DNA of 57,026 nt. Origin: Candidatus Scybalocola fimicaballi (GTDB lineage Bacteria; Bacteroidota; Bacteroidia; Bacteroidales; Paludibacteraceae). This document shows, in pieces, positions 24,658-32,510 of the stretch (within the stretch, counting starts at the first letter, position 1; every line of letters begins with the position of its first letter). A program made the translations under genes and the position numbers. The stretch lies in NCBI GenBank assembly GCA_002317115.1, contig DCIP01000070.1:3103-60128 (forward strand), read 5' to 3'. A model generated the notes under the pieces. The model saw nothing but the letters and a program-made list of their open reading frames with translations, had not been told where the DNA came from and did not search any database.

Positions 24658-27600
24658 ATGGCAGATATCCAATATACTCAATATACAGCAGATCAGATTG
24701 CAACTTCTTGGGATGGAATGTTTAAATTCCAGAAAGAAAGCGAAACAAGTAAAGGACTACGATCTCCACAGATTGGGGCTTTACACGCAATCATGGCACA
24801 TTTGGAGGAAGAAACTTCTTCAAATGGCATAATTGTGATGCCTACCGGTACAGGTAAGACAGAAACGATGCTATCGTTTATGATTGCTAATAAGTGTAGG
24901 AAAGTTTTTGTCGTTGTTCCATCAGATGCATTGCGAACTCAAATATTTGATAAATTTAAGACCTTGGGATTATTACCTAAGATAGGTGTGGTTCCTGAGT
25001 CGATAATTCTGCCAAAGGTTTATAAAGTCGAAAAAACGCTCAGCGAAGAAGAATGGGTTACAGTCATACAAAATAATAATGTCATTATTTCGACGATGGC
25101 ATTAGCATCAGAAGTATCTAATTCAACCAAAAAATTACTCAATCAAGAGATTTCATTTCTATTTGTTGACGAAGCTCATCACTCAGAGGCAGCAACATGG
25201 GACTCTTTTATTTCTTCTTTTAATAAAGGTAAAGCTTTACTTTTCACTGCAACACCATTTAGAAATGATGGTCAAAAATTAAAAGGAAGAATAATCTTTA
25301 ACTTTCCTCTTCGGAAAGCTCAAGAACAAGGGTATTATAAAAAGATATCTTTTCTTCCTGTCATGGAATATACTAAGCCTGAAGCAGATATTGCCATTGC
25401 AGAGAAAGCCGTATCTCAATTAAAGAAGGATATTAATAATGGATATAATCATATACTTATGGCTCGTTGTATGGATAAAAAAAGAGCTAATGAAGTATAT
25501 AAATGTTACCAAAGATACAAAGAGTTTAATCCTGTTATTATCTATAGTGGTATCACTAACGAAAATAAAATTCTAGAAAAAATCAAGTTAGGACATCATC
25601 GTATAGTAGTTTGTGTTAATATGTTAGGAGAAGGTTTTGATCTTCCCCAATTAAAAATTGCAGCTATACATGATGAACGTCAAAGCTTAGCAATTACATT
25701 GCAATTTATTGGAAGGTTTACACGTGTATCTGATAATTCGATAGGCACAGCTAGTTTTATCACAAATCTGGCATATCCTCCAATTGCAAATGAGATCAAT
25801 AATTTATATCAGCTTGATGCGGATTGGAATTCTTTGTTACCGCGAATAAGTGAAGATGTCATAGAAAGTGAGGTTAAACTGAATGATTATATTCAAGAAT
25901 TTCATGGGTCATTGGCAAAAGAATTCTCTTTACAAGACATACATCCCGCATTAAGCGCTGAGGTGTTCACAACGACATCGACAACAACAAATTTTAGTTG
26001 TTGGGAAGATGGACTTGCTAACAAATCATCTTATGACATAAAATTGCATGCTTCCACCAGTGACATGTTTGTAGCTGTTCTTGGTAAATCCTCAAACGTT
26101 CAATGGGGAACCGTTAAGAACATCAAAAATATGACATGGGATATTATAGTTGTGTATTTTGATGCCTTAAACAAACGTGTTTATCTAAACTCGAGTATCT
26201 CTTTATCTGGGAAAAACTTTCTTTCTCATATATTTACTGATGTTAGACAATTAAAGGGTGATTGTGTCTACAGAGTCTTTGCGGACACACATAGACTTCG
26301 CCTTTTTAATGTAGGAGCACGTTTGCATAATGGTAAAGATATATCATTTCAATCATATTTTGGAAGCAGTGTGCAACATGGAATTAATGAATTGACACAA
26401 GGACACTTAATGAAGAACAACCTTTTTGGGGTGGGTTTCCGAAATGGACAAAAGGTTAGTGTAGGATGTTCTGAAAAAGGGAAAATATGGTCAAGGGAAC
26501 GTACAAATCTTCTTTTATTCAAGAAATGGTGTAACGAAGTAGGGGCTCTTATTTCTAACACAAGTATTGATACCAACGTCGTCCTAAAGAATACACTCAA
26601 GCCCTCGCTCTTAAGATCTTTTCCTGCAACCCAACCAATATCTATTGACTGGAGTCATGAGGTATATGAGCATGGCAACCTTTTAATAAAATTTGGTCAA
26701 GAGTATGTACCCTTTGATGATTGCGATCTTGTTATTCTTGATGAGACTAAATTGGGTGAGAATATAGTATTCTCTTTGGGATCAGATAAGGGCAGATACA
26801 AAATAGTAGAAACGATTTTCACAGGTGAGAATTCTGAATGTGTCTATACTTCAGATTCCCAAGGAAATGAACCTATCTTCAATTTCTGCAATACTGAATA
26901 TACTACCCAAGAGTTCTTCTCCAAATTTGTGCCAATCGTGTATTTGGCAGACACTAGTGAGATTCATGGTGTTAACAAATTTAAAGCAGAATTAAGTTCG
27001 GAATTCATTCCTAACGAATCCATTAGCTCTATTGAATGGGAAGGTGTAAACCTTAGCCATGAGTCTCAGGGATCTGCTCCTTATGTTACTGACTCTATTC
27101 AATACTATTTTGCAAATTTGATCCACGATAAATTTGATTATATAATTGATGACGATGGGTCTGGAGAAATTGCAGACTTAATTGGAATAAATGTTTATAA
27201 GCATGTGATGGAAATCTCTTTGTTTCACTTAAAATATGCGAATGAAGGAAAAGTCTCAGACAATATCAATAATTTATATCAAGTTTGTGGACAAGCCCAA
27301 AAGTCTATAAGTTGGAAATATGTTTCTGGAAATAAGTTTTTTGACCATATCCTTAAGAGAGATCAAAGAAAGAAAAAGAATAATAGAAGTTCATCAATCC
27401 TAAAAGGGAATGTAGATGATCTTCAAAGGCTTAAGGAACAGGCATACAATAAAAAAGAAATGCAATTCAAAATTTTCATTGTACAACCTGGCATGAGTAA
27501 AAAATCTGCTACTGATTCCATGAGAATTTTATTAGGTAATACCTATAAATTCCTAAGAGAATCAGCAAATATCCCTCTTAAAGTCATTTGCAGTCAATAA
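24658..27600 (+). CDS. Large SF2 (DEAH) helicase of the defence island
   Basis: This 980-residue protein has a complete SF2 helicase core in residues ~40-370: Q-like LRSPQIGALHAIMAHL, Walker A MPTGTGKT (61-68), DEAH in FLFVDEAHHSE (~171-181), LLFTATPF (~199) and motif VI QFIGRFTR (~349). The ~600 residues behind the core have no motif I can name; they are rich in beta-type segments and end in a Lys-rich part. The gene is clearly more AT-rich than its neighbours, suggesting a separate origin. It could power translocation for the nuclease-methyltransferase fusion, or form an independent unit with the EVQ protein, as in Hachiman-type helicase-nuclease pairs. I cannot decide between these from sequence alone. 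Confidence 0.8.
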   Translation: MADIQYTQYTADQIATSWDGMFKFQKESETSKGLRSPQIGALHAIMAHLEEETSSNGIIVMPTGTGKTETMLSFMIANKCRKVFVVVPSDALRTQIFDKFKTLGLLPKIGVVPESIILPKVYKVEKTLSEEEWVTVIQNNNVIISTMALASEVSNSTKKLLNQEISFLFVDEAHHSEAATWDSFISSFNKGKALLFTATPFRNDGQKLKGRIIFNFPLRKAQEQGYYKKISFLPVMEYTKPEADIAIAEKAVSQLKKDINNGYNHILMARCMDKKRANEVYKCYQRYKEFNPVIIYSGITNENKILEKIKLGHHRIVVCVNMLGEGFDLPQLKIAAIHDERQSLAITLQFIGRFTRVSDNSIGTASFITNLAYPPIANEINNLYQLDADWNSLLPRISEDVIESEVKLNDYIQEFHGSLAKEFSLQDIHPALSAEVFTTTSTTTNFSCWEDGLANKSSYDIKLHASTSDMFVAVLGKSSNVQWGTVKNIKNMTWDIIVVYFDALNKRVYLNSSISLSGKNFLSHIFTDVRQLKGDCVYRVFADTHRLRLFNVGARLHNGKDISFQSYFGSSVQHGINELTQGHLMKNNLFGVGFRNGQKVSVGCSEKGKIWSRERTNLLLFKKWCNEVGALISNTSIDTNVVLKNTLKPSLLRSFPATQPISIDWSHEVYEHGNLLIKFGQEYVPFDDCDLVILDETKLGENIVFSLGSDKGRYKIVETIFTGENSECVYTSDSQGNEPIFNFCNTEYTTQEFFSKFVPIVYLADTSEIHGVNKFKAELSSEFIPNESISSIEWEGVNLSHESQGSAPYVTDSIQYYFANLIHDKFDYIIDDDGSGEIADLIGINVYKHVMEISLFHLKYANEGKVSDNINNLYQVCGQAQKSISWKYVSGNKFFDHILKRDQRKKKNNRSSSILKGNVDDLQRLKEQAYNKKEMQFKIFIVQPGMSKKSATDSMRILLGNTYKFLRESANIPLKVICSQ

Positions 27601-27676
27601 TATAATAAGGATCTATCCTAAGAGTGATAAGCATGTTGGCGGATAAGCATCGGAACATGTAATTAAATAACGCAAT

Positions 27677-28804
27677 ATGAACGACGAACAAAAATATACG
27701 ATACAAGGCCTGGAGGAGTATATCCGTCAAGGTGAACCTCAGCAACGTGAACGTGGCGAGGCTTGGAAAGTGGCTATCGGCTTGCAACAGGTGGATGGCT
27801 TGCAGACTTCGGAGTATCTGCTTGATACGGCTCGTAAGCATATAGAAGGCGACATCACCATCGAGGAAGCGAAGGAACTGATTGACTCATATTACAAGTC
27901 AGCTGATGGTCGCAAGTTGGTTGAGAACGATAGAACTGAGGAGGCTGACAAGGTATCGGCTCGTATCACGGAGATTCTGGCAGAGAAAACGTTCTCGTTT
28001 ACTCCTGCTCAGTTGATTTCCATTCACCGTAGGTTGTTCGATGGCATCTACAAACTTGCAGGTCGCATACGTGACTATAATATCACGAAGAACGAATGGG
28101 TGCTTGGAGGCAAGACTGTTTATTATGCAAGTGCAGACACGATTAGCGATACACTCGACTATGACATGGGGCAGGAACGCGAGTTTAGTTATGAAGGTTT
28201 GAATGTGGATGATGCTATTCGTCATCTATCTCGTTTCTGCGCCAACTTGTGGCAAATTCATCCTTTTTGCGAAGGCAATACTCGAACCACAGCCGTGTTT
28301 ATCATAAAGTATTTACGTTCTCTGGGATTCAATGTTGTAAATGATGTTTTTGCAAATAACTCATGGTACTTCCGTAACGCGCTGGTACGTGCCAACTACC
28401 GAGATTTGCCAAAAGGAATTACGGAAACAACAGTCTATCTTGAACGATTCTTCCGAAGTATGTTATTGGGAGAGCAACATGATTTGAGAAATAGAATCAT
28501 GCATGTGGATTGGGGTAAGGTAGAAGAGAGTGCTGTTCAAAGTGCAAAGCCAGAACTCCAAAGTGCAAATATAAGTAAAGAACTACCTCTAAAGTGCAAA
28601 AATTGCACTTTGGAAGAAGCGGCAGTATTGCGTATAGTGCAAAAGAATCCTACTGTTACCCAGAAGGAAATTGCTGCAGAAATAGGCAAATCGGAGAGAA
28701 CTGTCAAGACGATCACCGTTAACCTACAGGAGAAAGGTATTCTGCAAAGAGTAAACGGCAAGCGTAATGGTCGTTGGGAGATTACGGATGAATGTGAATC
28801 ATAG
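27677..28804 (+). CDS. Fic-family protein with C-terminal winged helix
   Basis: This 375-residue protein has a Fic domain (~100-265) with the motif HPFCEGNTRTTAVF starting at H195. The catalytic His, the acidic residue and the GN..R anion-hole residues are present, but Thr stands for the usual third Gly and Ala for the final Arg. Residues ~310-372 are a winged helix (VTQKEIAAEIGKSERTVKTI), ending RNGRWEITDE. Fic proteins transfer AMP or other nucleotide groups to target proteins; the helix domain suggests a DNA-bound or self-regulating form. It lies 76 bp after the helicase and ends in a terminator, so it may be an accessory or toxin-like part of the island. Confidence 0.85.
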   Translation: MNDEQKYTIQGLEEYIRQGEPQQRERGEAWKVAIGLQQVDGLQTSEYLLDTARKHIEGDITIEEAKELIDSYYKSADGRKLVENDRTEEADKVSARITEILAEKTFSFTPAQLISIHRRLFDGIYKLAGRIRDYNITKNEWVLGGKTVYYASADTISDTLDYDMGQEREFSYEGLNVDDAIRHLSRFCANLWQIHPFCEGNTRTTAVFIIKYLRSLGFNVVNDVFANNSWYFRNALVRANYRDLPKGITETTVYLERFFRSMLLGEQHDLRNRIMHVDWGKVEESAVQSAKPELQSANISKELPLKCKNCTLEEAAVLRIVQKNPTVTQKEIAAEIGKSERTVKTITVNLQEKGILQRVNGKRNGRWEITDECES

Positions 28805-28848
28805 TTGGTATAGCATTGGGCTTTTTCTGCTATGTTTTTAACAAAACA

Positions 28849-28887
28849 AATGAGTGGGAGACATCATTACTGATTTTCCCACTCATT
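28849..28887 (+). terminator. Hairpin after the fic gene
   Basis: AATGAGTGGGA and TCCCACTCATT form an 11-bp stem with a 17-nt loop, followed by ATTATATATA. It is a probable terminator for the defence island. Confidence 0.6.
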
Positions 28888-28910
28888 ATTATATATACAC
28901 ATGCACGAGA

Positions 28911-29024
28911 CTAATAGACTTTGCTCTTGCGAAGTTTATTGCCAGGATAGTGCTTGGCATGAGCGTACTGCATGGCACGCCATGCCCAATGAAGGTAGTC
29001 TTCGTCTTTGTCTCGCCAAGGCAT
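28911..29024 (-). CDS. 37-residue ORF or gene fragment at the repeat junction
   Basis: The minus strand encodes MPWRDKDEDYLHWAWRAMQY and 17 more basic/aromatic residues up to a TAG. The composition looks like true protein, not noise, and the ATG is 7 bp from the start of the right 234-bp repeat copy. I do not recognise it; it may be one end of a gene cut during the duplication. Confidence 0.3.
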   Translation of the reverse strand: MPWRDKDEDYLHWAWRAMQYAHAKHYPGNKLRKSKVY

Positions 29025-29030
29025 GTCGCT

Positions 29031-29489
29031 TGTTGCCATCGCGTGATGTATATCCAGAGCGATGTGGTTATCAAACAGTACCCCGACCAACTTATCCTCA
29101 CCAATGCTGGAGGTTTCCCAGTTGGTGTTGATGTTGACAATATCCTTACAGTCAACAGTATGCCACGTTGCAAACTCATCACCGAGGTTTTGCAGAAGGC
29201 TGGTTTCATCGAGAAGAGCGGACAGGGCGTTGATAAGATGTTCTACCATTGCCTGATGGATGGCTATAAGCTTTCAGAGAGGTATTATGAGATTGCCAAG
29301 AATGTTGGAACTGTCGAGGGCAACCGGAAGGATGACACGGTAAATGTCCCTGTAAATCTCCCTAATCTTGCTACTATATTAGGGGTATCAGAGAAGACCA
29401 TAAAGCGTGATCTTGCAGCCATGCAATCGGCAGGATTCATCAAGCGTGTCGGAAGCGATAAGACAGGTCATTGGGAGATTTCAAATTAA
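29031..29489 (+). pseudogene. Truncated, internally deleted copy of the AlbA/HATPase gene
   Basis: 29031-29264 repeats 19316-19549 of the regulator gene almost exactly. The reading then jumps, with only GATGGC shared at the junction, to the equivalent of 19802 onward (LSERYYEIAKNVGTVE). This loses 252 bp (84 codons) in frame. The last part (LGVSEKTIKRDLAAMQSAG, TGHWEISN) is a winged helix like that of the full gene but more divergent. The AlbA domain and most of the N-terminus are missing and there is no proper start, so the copy is a fragment. Confidence 0.8.
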
Positions 29490-29519
29490 CAAATGAGACC
29501 AAATATAACACACAAAAAA

Positions 29520-29549
29520 ACTCCCGTGTGATGTGTATCACACGGGAGT
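29520..29549 (-). terminator. dnaK terminator
   Basis: ACTCCCGTGTGAT-gtgt-ATCACACGGGAGT is a perfect 13-bp stem, followed on the minus strand by seven T. It is almost the same sequence as the terminator at 16571. Confidence 0.92.
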
Positions 29550-29576
29550 CTTTATTTGGTTGATGTTTAATCAATC

Positions 29577-31508
29577 TTACTTAACCTCCTCGAAGTCGAC
29601 GTCAGTGATGTCGTCCTTGTTAGGACCCTGCTGACCACCTGCGTTTCCTCCGTTGAAGCCACCACCCTGCTGGCCACCTGCCTGCTGAGCGTTGTACATA
29701 TCCTGGCTTGCTGCGTGAAGTGCTGTCTCAAGCTCCTTCATTGAAGAGTCGATACCTGCAAGATCCTGAGACTTGTGAGCATCCTTAAGCTTGTTCAAAG
29801 CTGACTCGATCTGGCTGCGCTTGCTTGATGGGATCTTATCACCGATCTCCTTAAGCTGCTTCTCTACCTGGAAGATCATTGCGTCTGCGTTGTTGATCTT
29901 CTCGATACGCTCCTTCTCCTTCTGGTCTGCAGCAGCGTTTGCTGTAGCCTCGTTCTTCATTCTTTCGATCTCCTCCTTCGACAAACCAGATGAAGACTCG
30001 ATACGGATCTTCTGCTCCTTGTTTGTAGCCTTATCAAGAGCTGTTACGTTAAGGATACCGTTAGCGTCGATATCGAATGACACCTCGATCTGTGGCACAC
30101 CACGTGGAGCTGCAGGAATACCGTCCAAGTGGAAACGACCGATTGACTTGTTCTGAGCTGCCATTGGACGCTCTCCCTGAAGTACGTTGATCTCTACAGA
30201 TGTCTGGTTGTCAGCTGCTGTTGAGAACACCTGTGTCTTCTTAGTTGGGATTGTTGTGTTGGCGTCGATAAGCTTAGTCATCACACCACCGTAAGTCTCG
30301 ATACCAAGTGAAAGTGGAGTTACGTCAAGTAGCAATACACCACCTGCGCCAGCACCCATGTCTGCCAAATCACCACCAAGGACACCACCCTGGATAGCTG
30401 CACCTAAAGCAACAACCTCATCTGGGTTAACTCCCTTGTTAGGAGCCTTACCGAAGAACTTCTCCACTGCGCTCTGGATTGCAGGGATACGTGTAGATCC
30501 ACCTACTAGGATAACCTCGTCGATATCTGATGTTGAGTAACCTGCGCTCTGAAGAGCTGTACGGCATGGCTCGATTGTACGCTGTACAAGATCGTCTACC
30601 AACTGTTCGAACTTAGCACGAGTCAATGTTCTAACCAAGTGCTTTGGAGCACCGTCTACAACTGTGATATATGGCAAGTTGATCTCTGATGAAGTTGTGT
30701 TAGAAAGCTCGATCTTTGCCTTCTCAGCAGCCTCTTTCAATCTCTGCAATGCCATTGGATCCTTACGTAGATCGAATCCTGAGTTCTCTGCCTTGAACTC
30801 TTCTACCAACCACTGGATTAGCTTCTCATCGAAGTCATCACCACCAAGGTGTGTATCACCTGCTGTTGACTTTACCTCGAACACACCGTCGCCCAACTCA
30901 AGGATTGACACATCGTGTGTACCACCACCACAGTCGAACACAAGGATCTTCATATCCTTACCCTGCTTGTCGATACCGAATGCCAATGCTGATGCTGTTG
31001 GCTCGTTAACAATACGGCGAACCTTCAAACCTGCGATCTCACCAGCCTCCTTTGTTGCCTGACGCTGTGAATCGTCGAAATATGCAGGCACTGTGATAAC
31101 GGCCTCTGTAACCTCCTCACCTAAGTAATCCTCAGCTGTCTTCTTCATCTTCTGAAGCACCATTGCTGAGATCTCCTGTGGTGTGTAAAGACGTCCGTCG
31201 ATATCAACACGTGGAGTATTGTTGTCGCCTCTTACAACCTTGTAAGGGACTCTTGCGATCTCTGCACCTACTTTGTCGTAAGTCTCACCCATGAATCTCT
31301 TAATAGAGAAAACTGTCTTCTCTGGGTTTGTGATTGCCTGACGCTTTGCTGGGTCACCAATCTTTCTCTCACCACCTGCCAAAAATCCTACTACGGAAGG
31401 AGTTGTTCTCTTACCCTCGCTGTTTGGAATAACTACTGCGTTACCGCCTTCCATTACGGCTACACATGAGTTTGTAGTACCAAGGTCAATTCCGATAATC
31501 TTTCCCAT
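29577..31508 (-). CDS. dnaK: Molecular chaperone DnaK (Hsp70)
   Basis: This 643-residue protein is a full-length Hsp70. It starts [20 protein letters not shown], has the phosphate-binding loops ([44 protein letters not shown]), the linker [11 protein letters not shown], the substrate-binding beta domain and the helical lid. It ends in a Gly-rich tail and [12 protein letters not shown], the DVDFEEV form of the EEVD-like end. It folds and protects proteins in the cytoplasm together with DnaJ and GrpE, which are not here. The frame is open 21 codons further upstream, but the conserved start is the ATG at 31508. It is a single gene with a strong terminator and a sigma-54-like element upstream. 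Confidence 0.98.
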   Translation of the reverse strand: MGKIIGIDLGTTNSCVAVMEGGNAVVIPNSEGKRTTPSVVGFLAGGERKIGDPAKRQAITNPEKTVFSIKRFMGETYDKVGAEIARVPYKVVRGDNNTPRVDIDGRLYTPQEISAMVLQKMKKTAEDYLGEEVTEAVITVPAYFDDSQRQATKEAGEIAGLKVRRIVNEPTASALAFGIDKQGKDMKILVFDCGGGTHDVSILELGDGVFEVKSTAGDTHLGGDDFDEKLIQWLVEEFKAENSGFDLRKDPMALQRLKEAAEKAKIELSNTTSSEINLPYITVVDGAPKHLVRTLTRAKFEQLVDDLVQRTIEPCRTALQSAGYSTSDIDEVILVGGSTRIPAIQSAVEKFFGKAPNKGVNPDEVVALGAAIQGGVLGGDLADMGAGAGGVLLLDVTPLSLGIETYGGVMTKLIDANTTIPTKKTQVFSTAADNQTSVEINVLQGERPMAAQNKSIGRFHLDGIPAAPRGVPQIEVSFDIDANGILNVTALDKATNKEQKIRIESSSGLSKEEIERMKNEATANAAADQKEKERIEKINNADAMIFQVEKQLKEIGDKIPSSKRSQIESALNKLKDAHKSQDLAGIDSSMKELETALHAASQDMYNAQQAGGQQGGGFNGGNAGGQQGPNKDDITDVDFEEVK

Positions 31509-31592
31509 GACTTTATATCTTTTTTTATTATTATTCAATTTTGTTCTGAACGCCGTACCACCTTTGGTCATATCGCCGTTCGCATATAATAT

Positions 31593-31626
31593 TTCAAAAA
31601 GCGTGCCAACGGCTTTTTCGTGCCAA
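31593..31626 (-). promoter_or_regulatory. Tandem TTGGCACG, sigma-54-like dnaK promoter
   Basis: On the minus strand TTGGCACG-cttt-TTGAA (31609-31593) differs by one base from the sigma-54 consensus TTGGCACG-N4-TTGCA. An identical TTGGCACG lies 17 bp upstream (31626-31619). The predicted start would leave a ~70-nt leader before dnaK. No clear TAnnTTTG box competes with it. Confidence 0.5.
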
Positions 31627-31642
31627 CTTTTGGATTTAAAAC

Positions 31643-31668
31643 AAAAAAGTCTGCCAAAATAGCAGACT
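31643..31668 (-). terminator. Terminator of the kdsB operon
   Basis: On the minus strand AGTCTGC-tattttg... pairs with GCAGACT (7 bp) and runs into six T. It separates the MBL gene from dnaK. Confidence 0.8.
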
Positions 31669-31703
31669 CGATTGTTTTTGTATGACTAATGTGCGACACA
31701 TAT

Positions 31704-32510
31704 TCATAAAAAAATATTCATGCCAACTTGCGTATGCATCATCTCTACTCCTGGCATCATGGTTTTCAACTCGGCATAAGCTTCAACTCCCGTGCAATGG
31801 CCACATATTATTTGTCGTGGCGACGCGGATTGCAGTTCCGACGCGAGCCGTGCCAACTTTTCCTTGGAATCGTGGAGAGTATGGAATCCTCCTATTATAG
31901 TGTCGACGGGACAACCGAAGAGGCTCTGCGCATGACGGACGATATTCGCCACCCCACGATGGGCACATCCTGTGAGGATGCTCATCTTGCCGTCGTGCAG
32001 ACATATTATATATACTTCGTCGGTGAAATAATCGGAGACGCTGTGCGCATCATCAGATAGAATATAGAAATCGTCGGTGTGCGATAATTCTGTCAGTTCA
32101 CAACCTTTGGCAGATACCGCATAAACGTTATCGGTCAACTTGACCATTCCGTCGACAATATTGAATTTAGCTTTCTGCTCGGCTGTCAGTTTCAAACCAA
32201 TATCTATGCCTCGTCTGCCAGTACGCGCCACATCAAATCCCTCGCCAGCCCAGAATTTGCAATTGCCAGCACGATTCATCAACGTCACCACACCTCCACT
32301 ATGGTCGTTATGCCCGTGGCTCAACACGACGTCGGAAATGTCTTCCGTCGCCACCTTGAAACATTCGAGGTTATGAAGTAGGGCGAGTGAACCAGAGGCG
32401 GTGTCGAAAAGGATATTTCTATCCCCGTCGCAAATCAACGCAGAAAAACCATGTTCCGCGAAGACGTTGCTCTGAGCCACATAATTGTCGACGATTATTT
32501 TGATTTTCAT
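31704..32510 (-). CDS. MBL-fold metallo-hydrolase
   Basis: This 268-residue protein carries the metallo-beta-lactamase motif SHGHNDHSGG (H65, H67, D69, H70) and further metal ligands in TGCAHRGV, IIGGFH and CGHCTG. This set is typical of the subgroup annotated as dihydropterin-(ribofuranosyl)aminobenzene phosphate synthase-like hydrolases, whose bacterial substrates are mostly unknown. It is cytoplasmic. The ATG overlaps the stop codon of the M16-like gene (4 bp), so kdsB, M16 and this gene form one operon. Confidence 0.85.
   Translation of the reverse strand: MKIKIIVDNYVAQSNVFAEHGFSALICDGDRNILFDTASGSLALLHNLECFKVATEDISDVVLSHGHNDHSGGVVTLMNRAGNCKFWAGEGFDVARTGRRGIDIGLKLTAEQKAKFNIVDGMVKLTDNVYAVSAKGCELTELSHTDDFYILSDDAHSVSDYFTDEVYIICLHDGKMSILTGCAHRGVANIVRHAQSLFGCPVDTIIGGFHTLHDSKEKLARLASELQSASPRQIICGHCTGVEAYAELKTMMPGVEMMHTQVGMNIFL

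Noticed and set aside
28854..29489. Intact 211-residue regulator gene
   Set aside because: The first ~60 codons are non-homologous junction and spacer sequence; the rest is a fragment of the AlbA/HATPase gene with an internal deletion.
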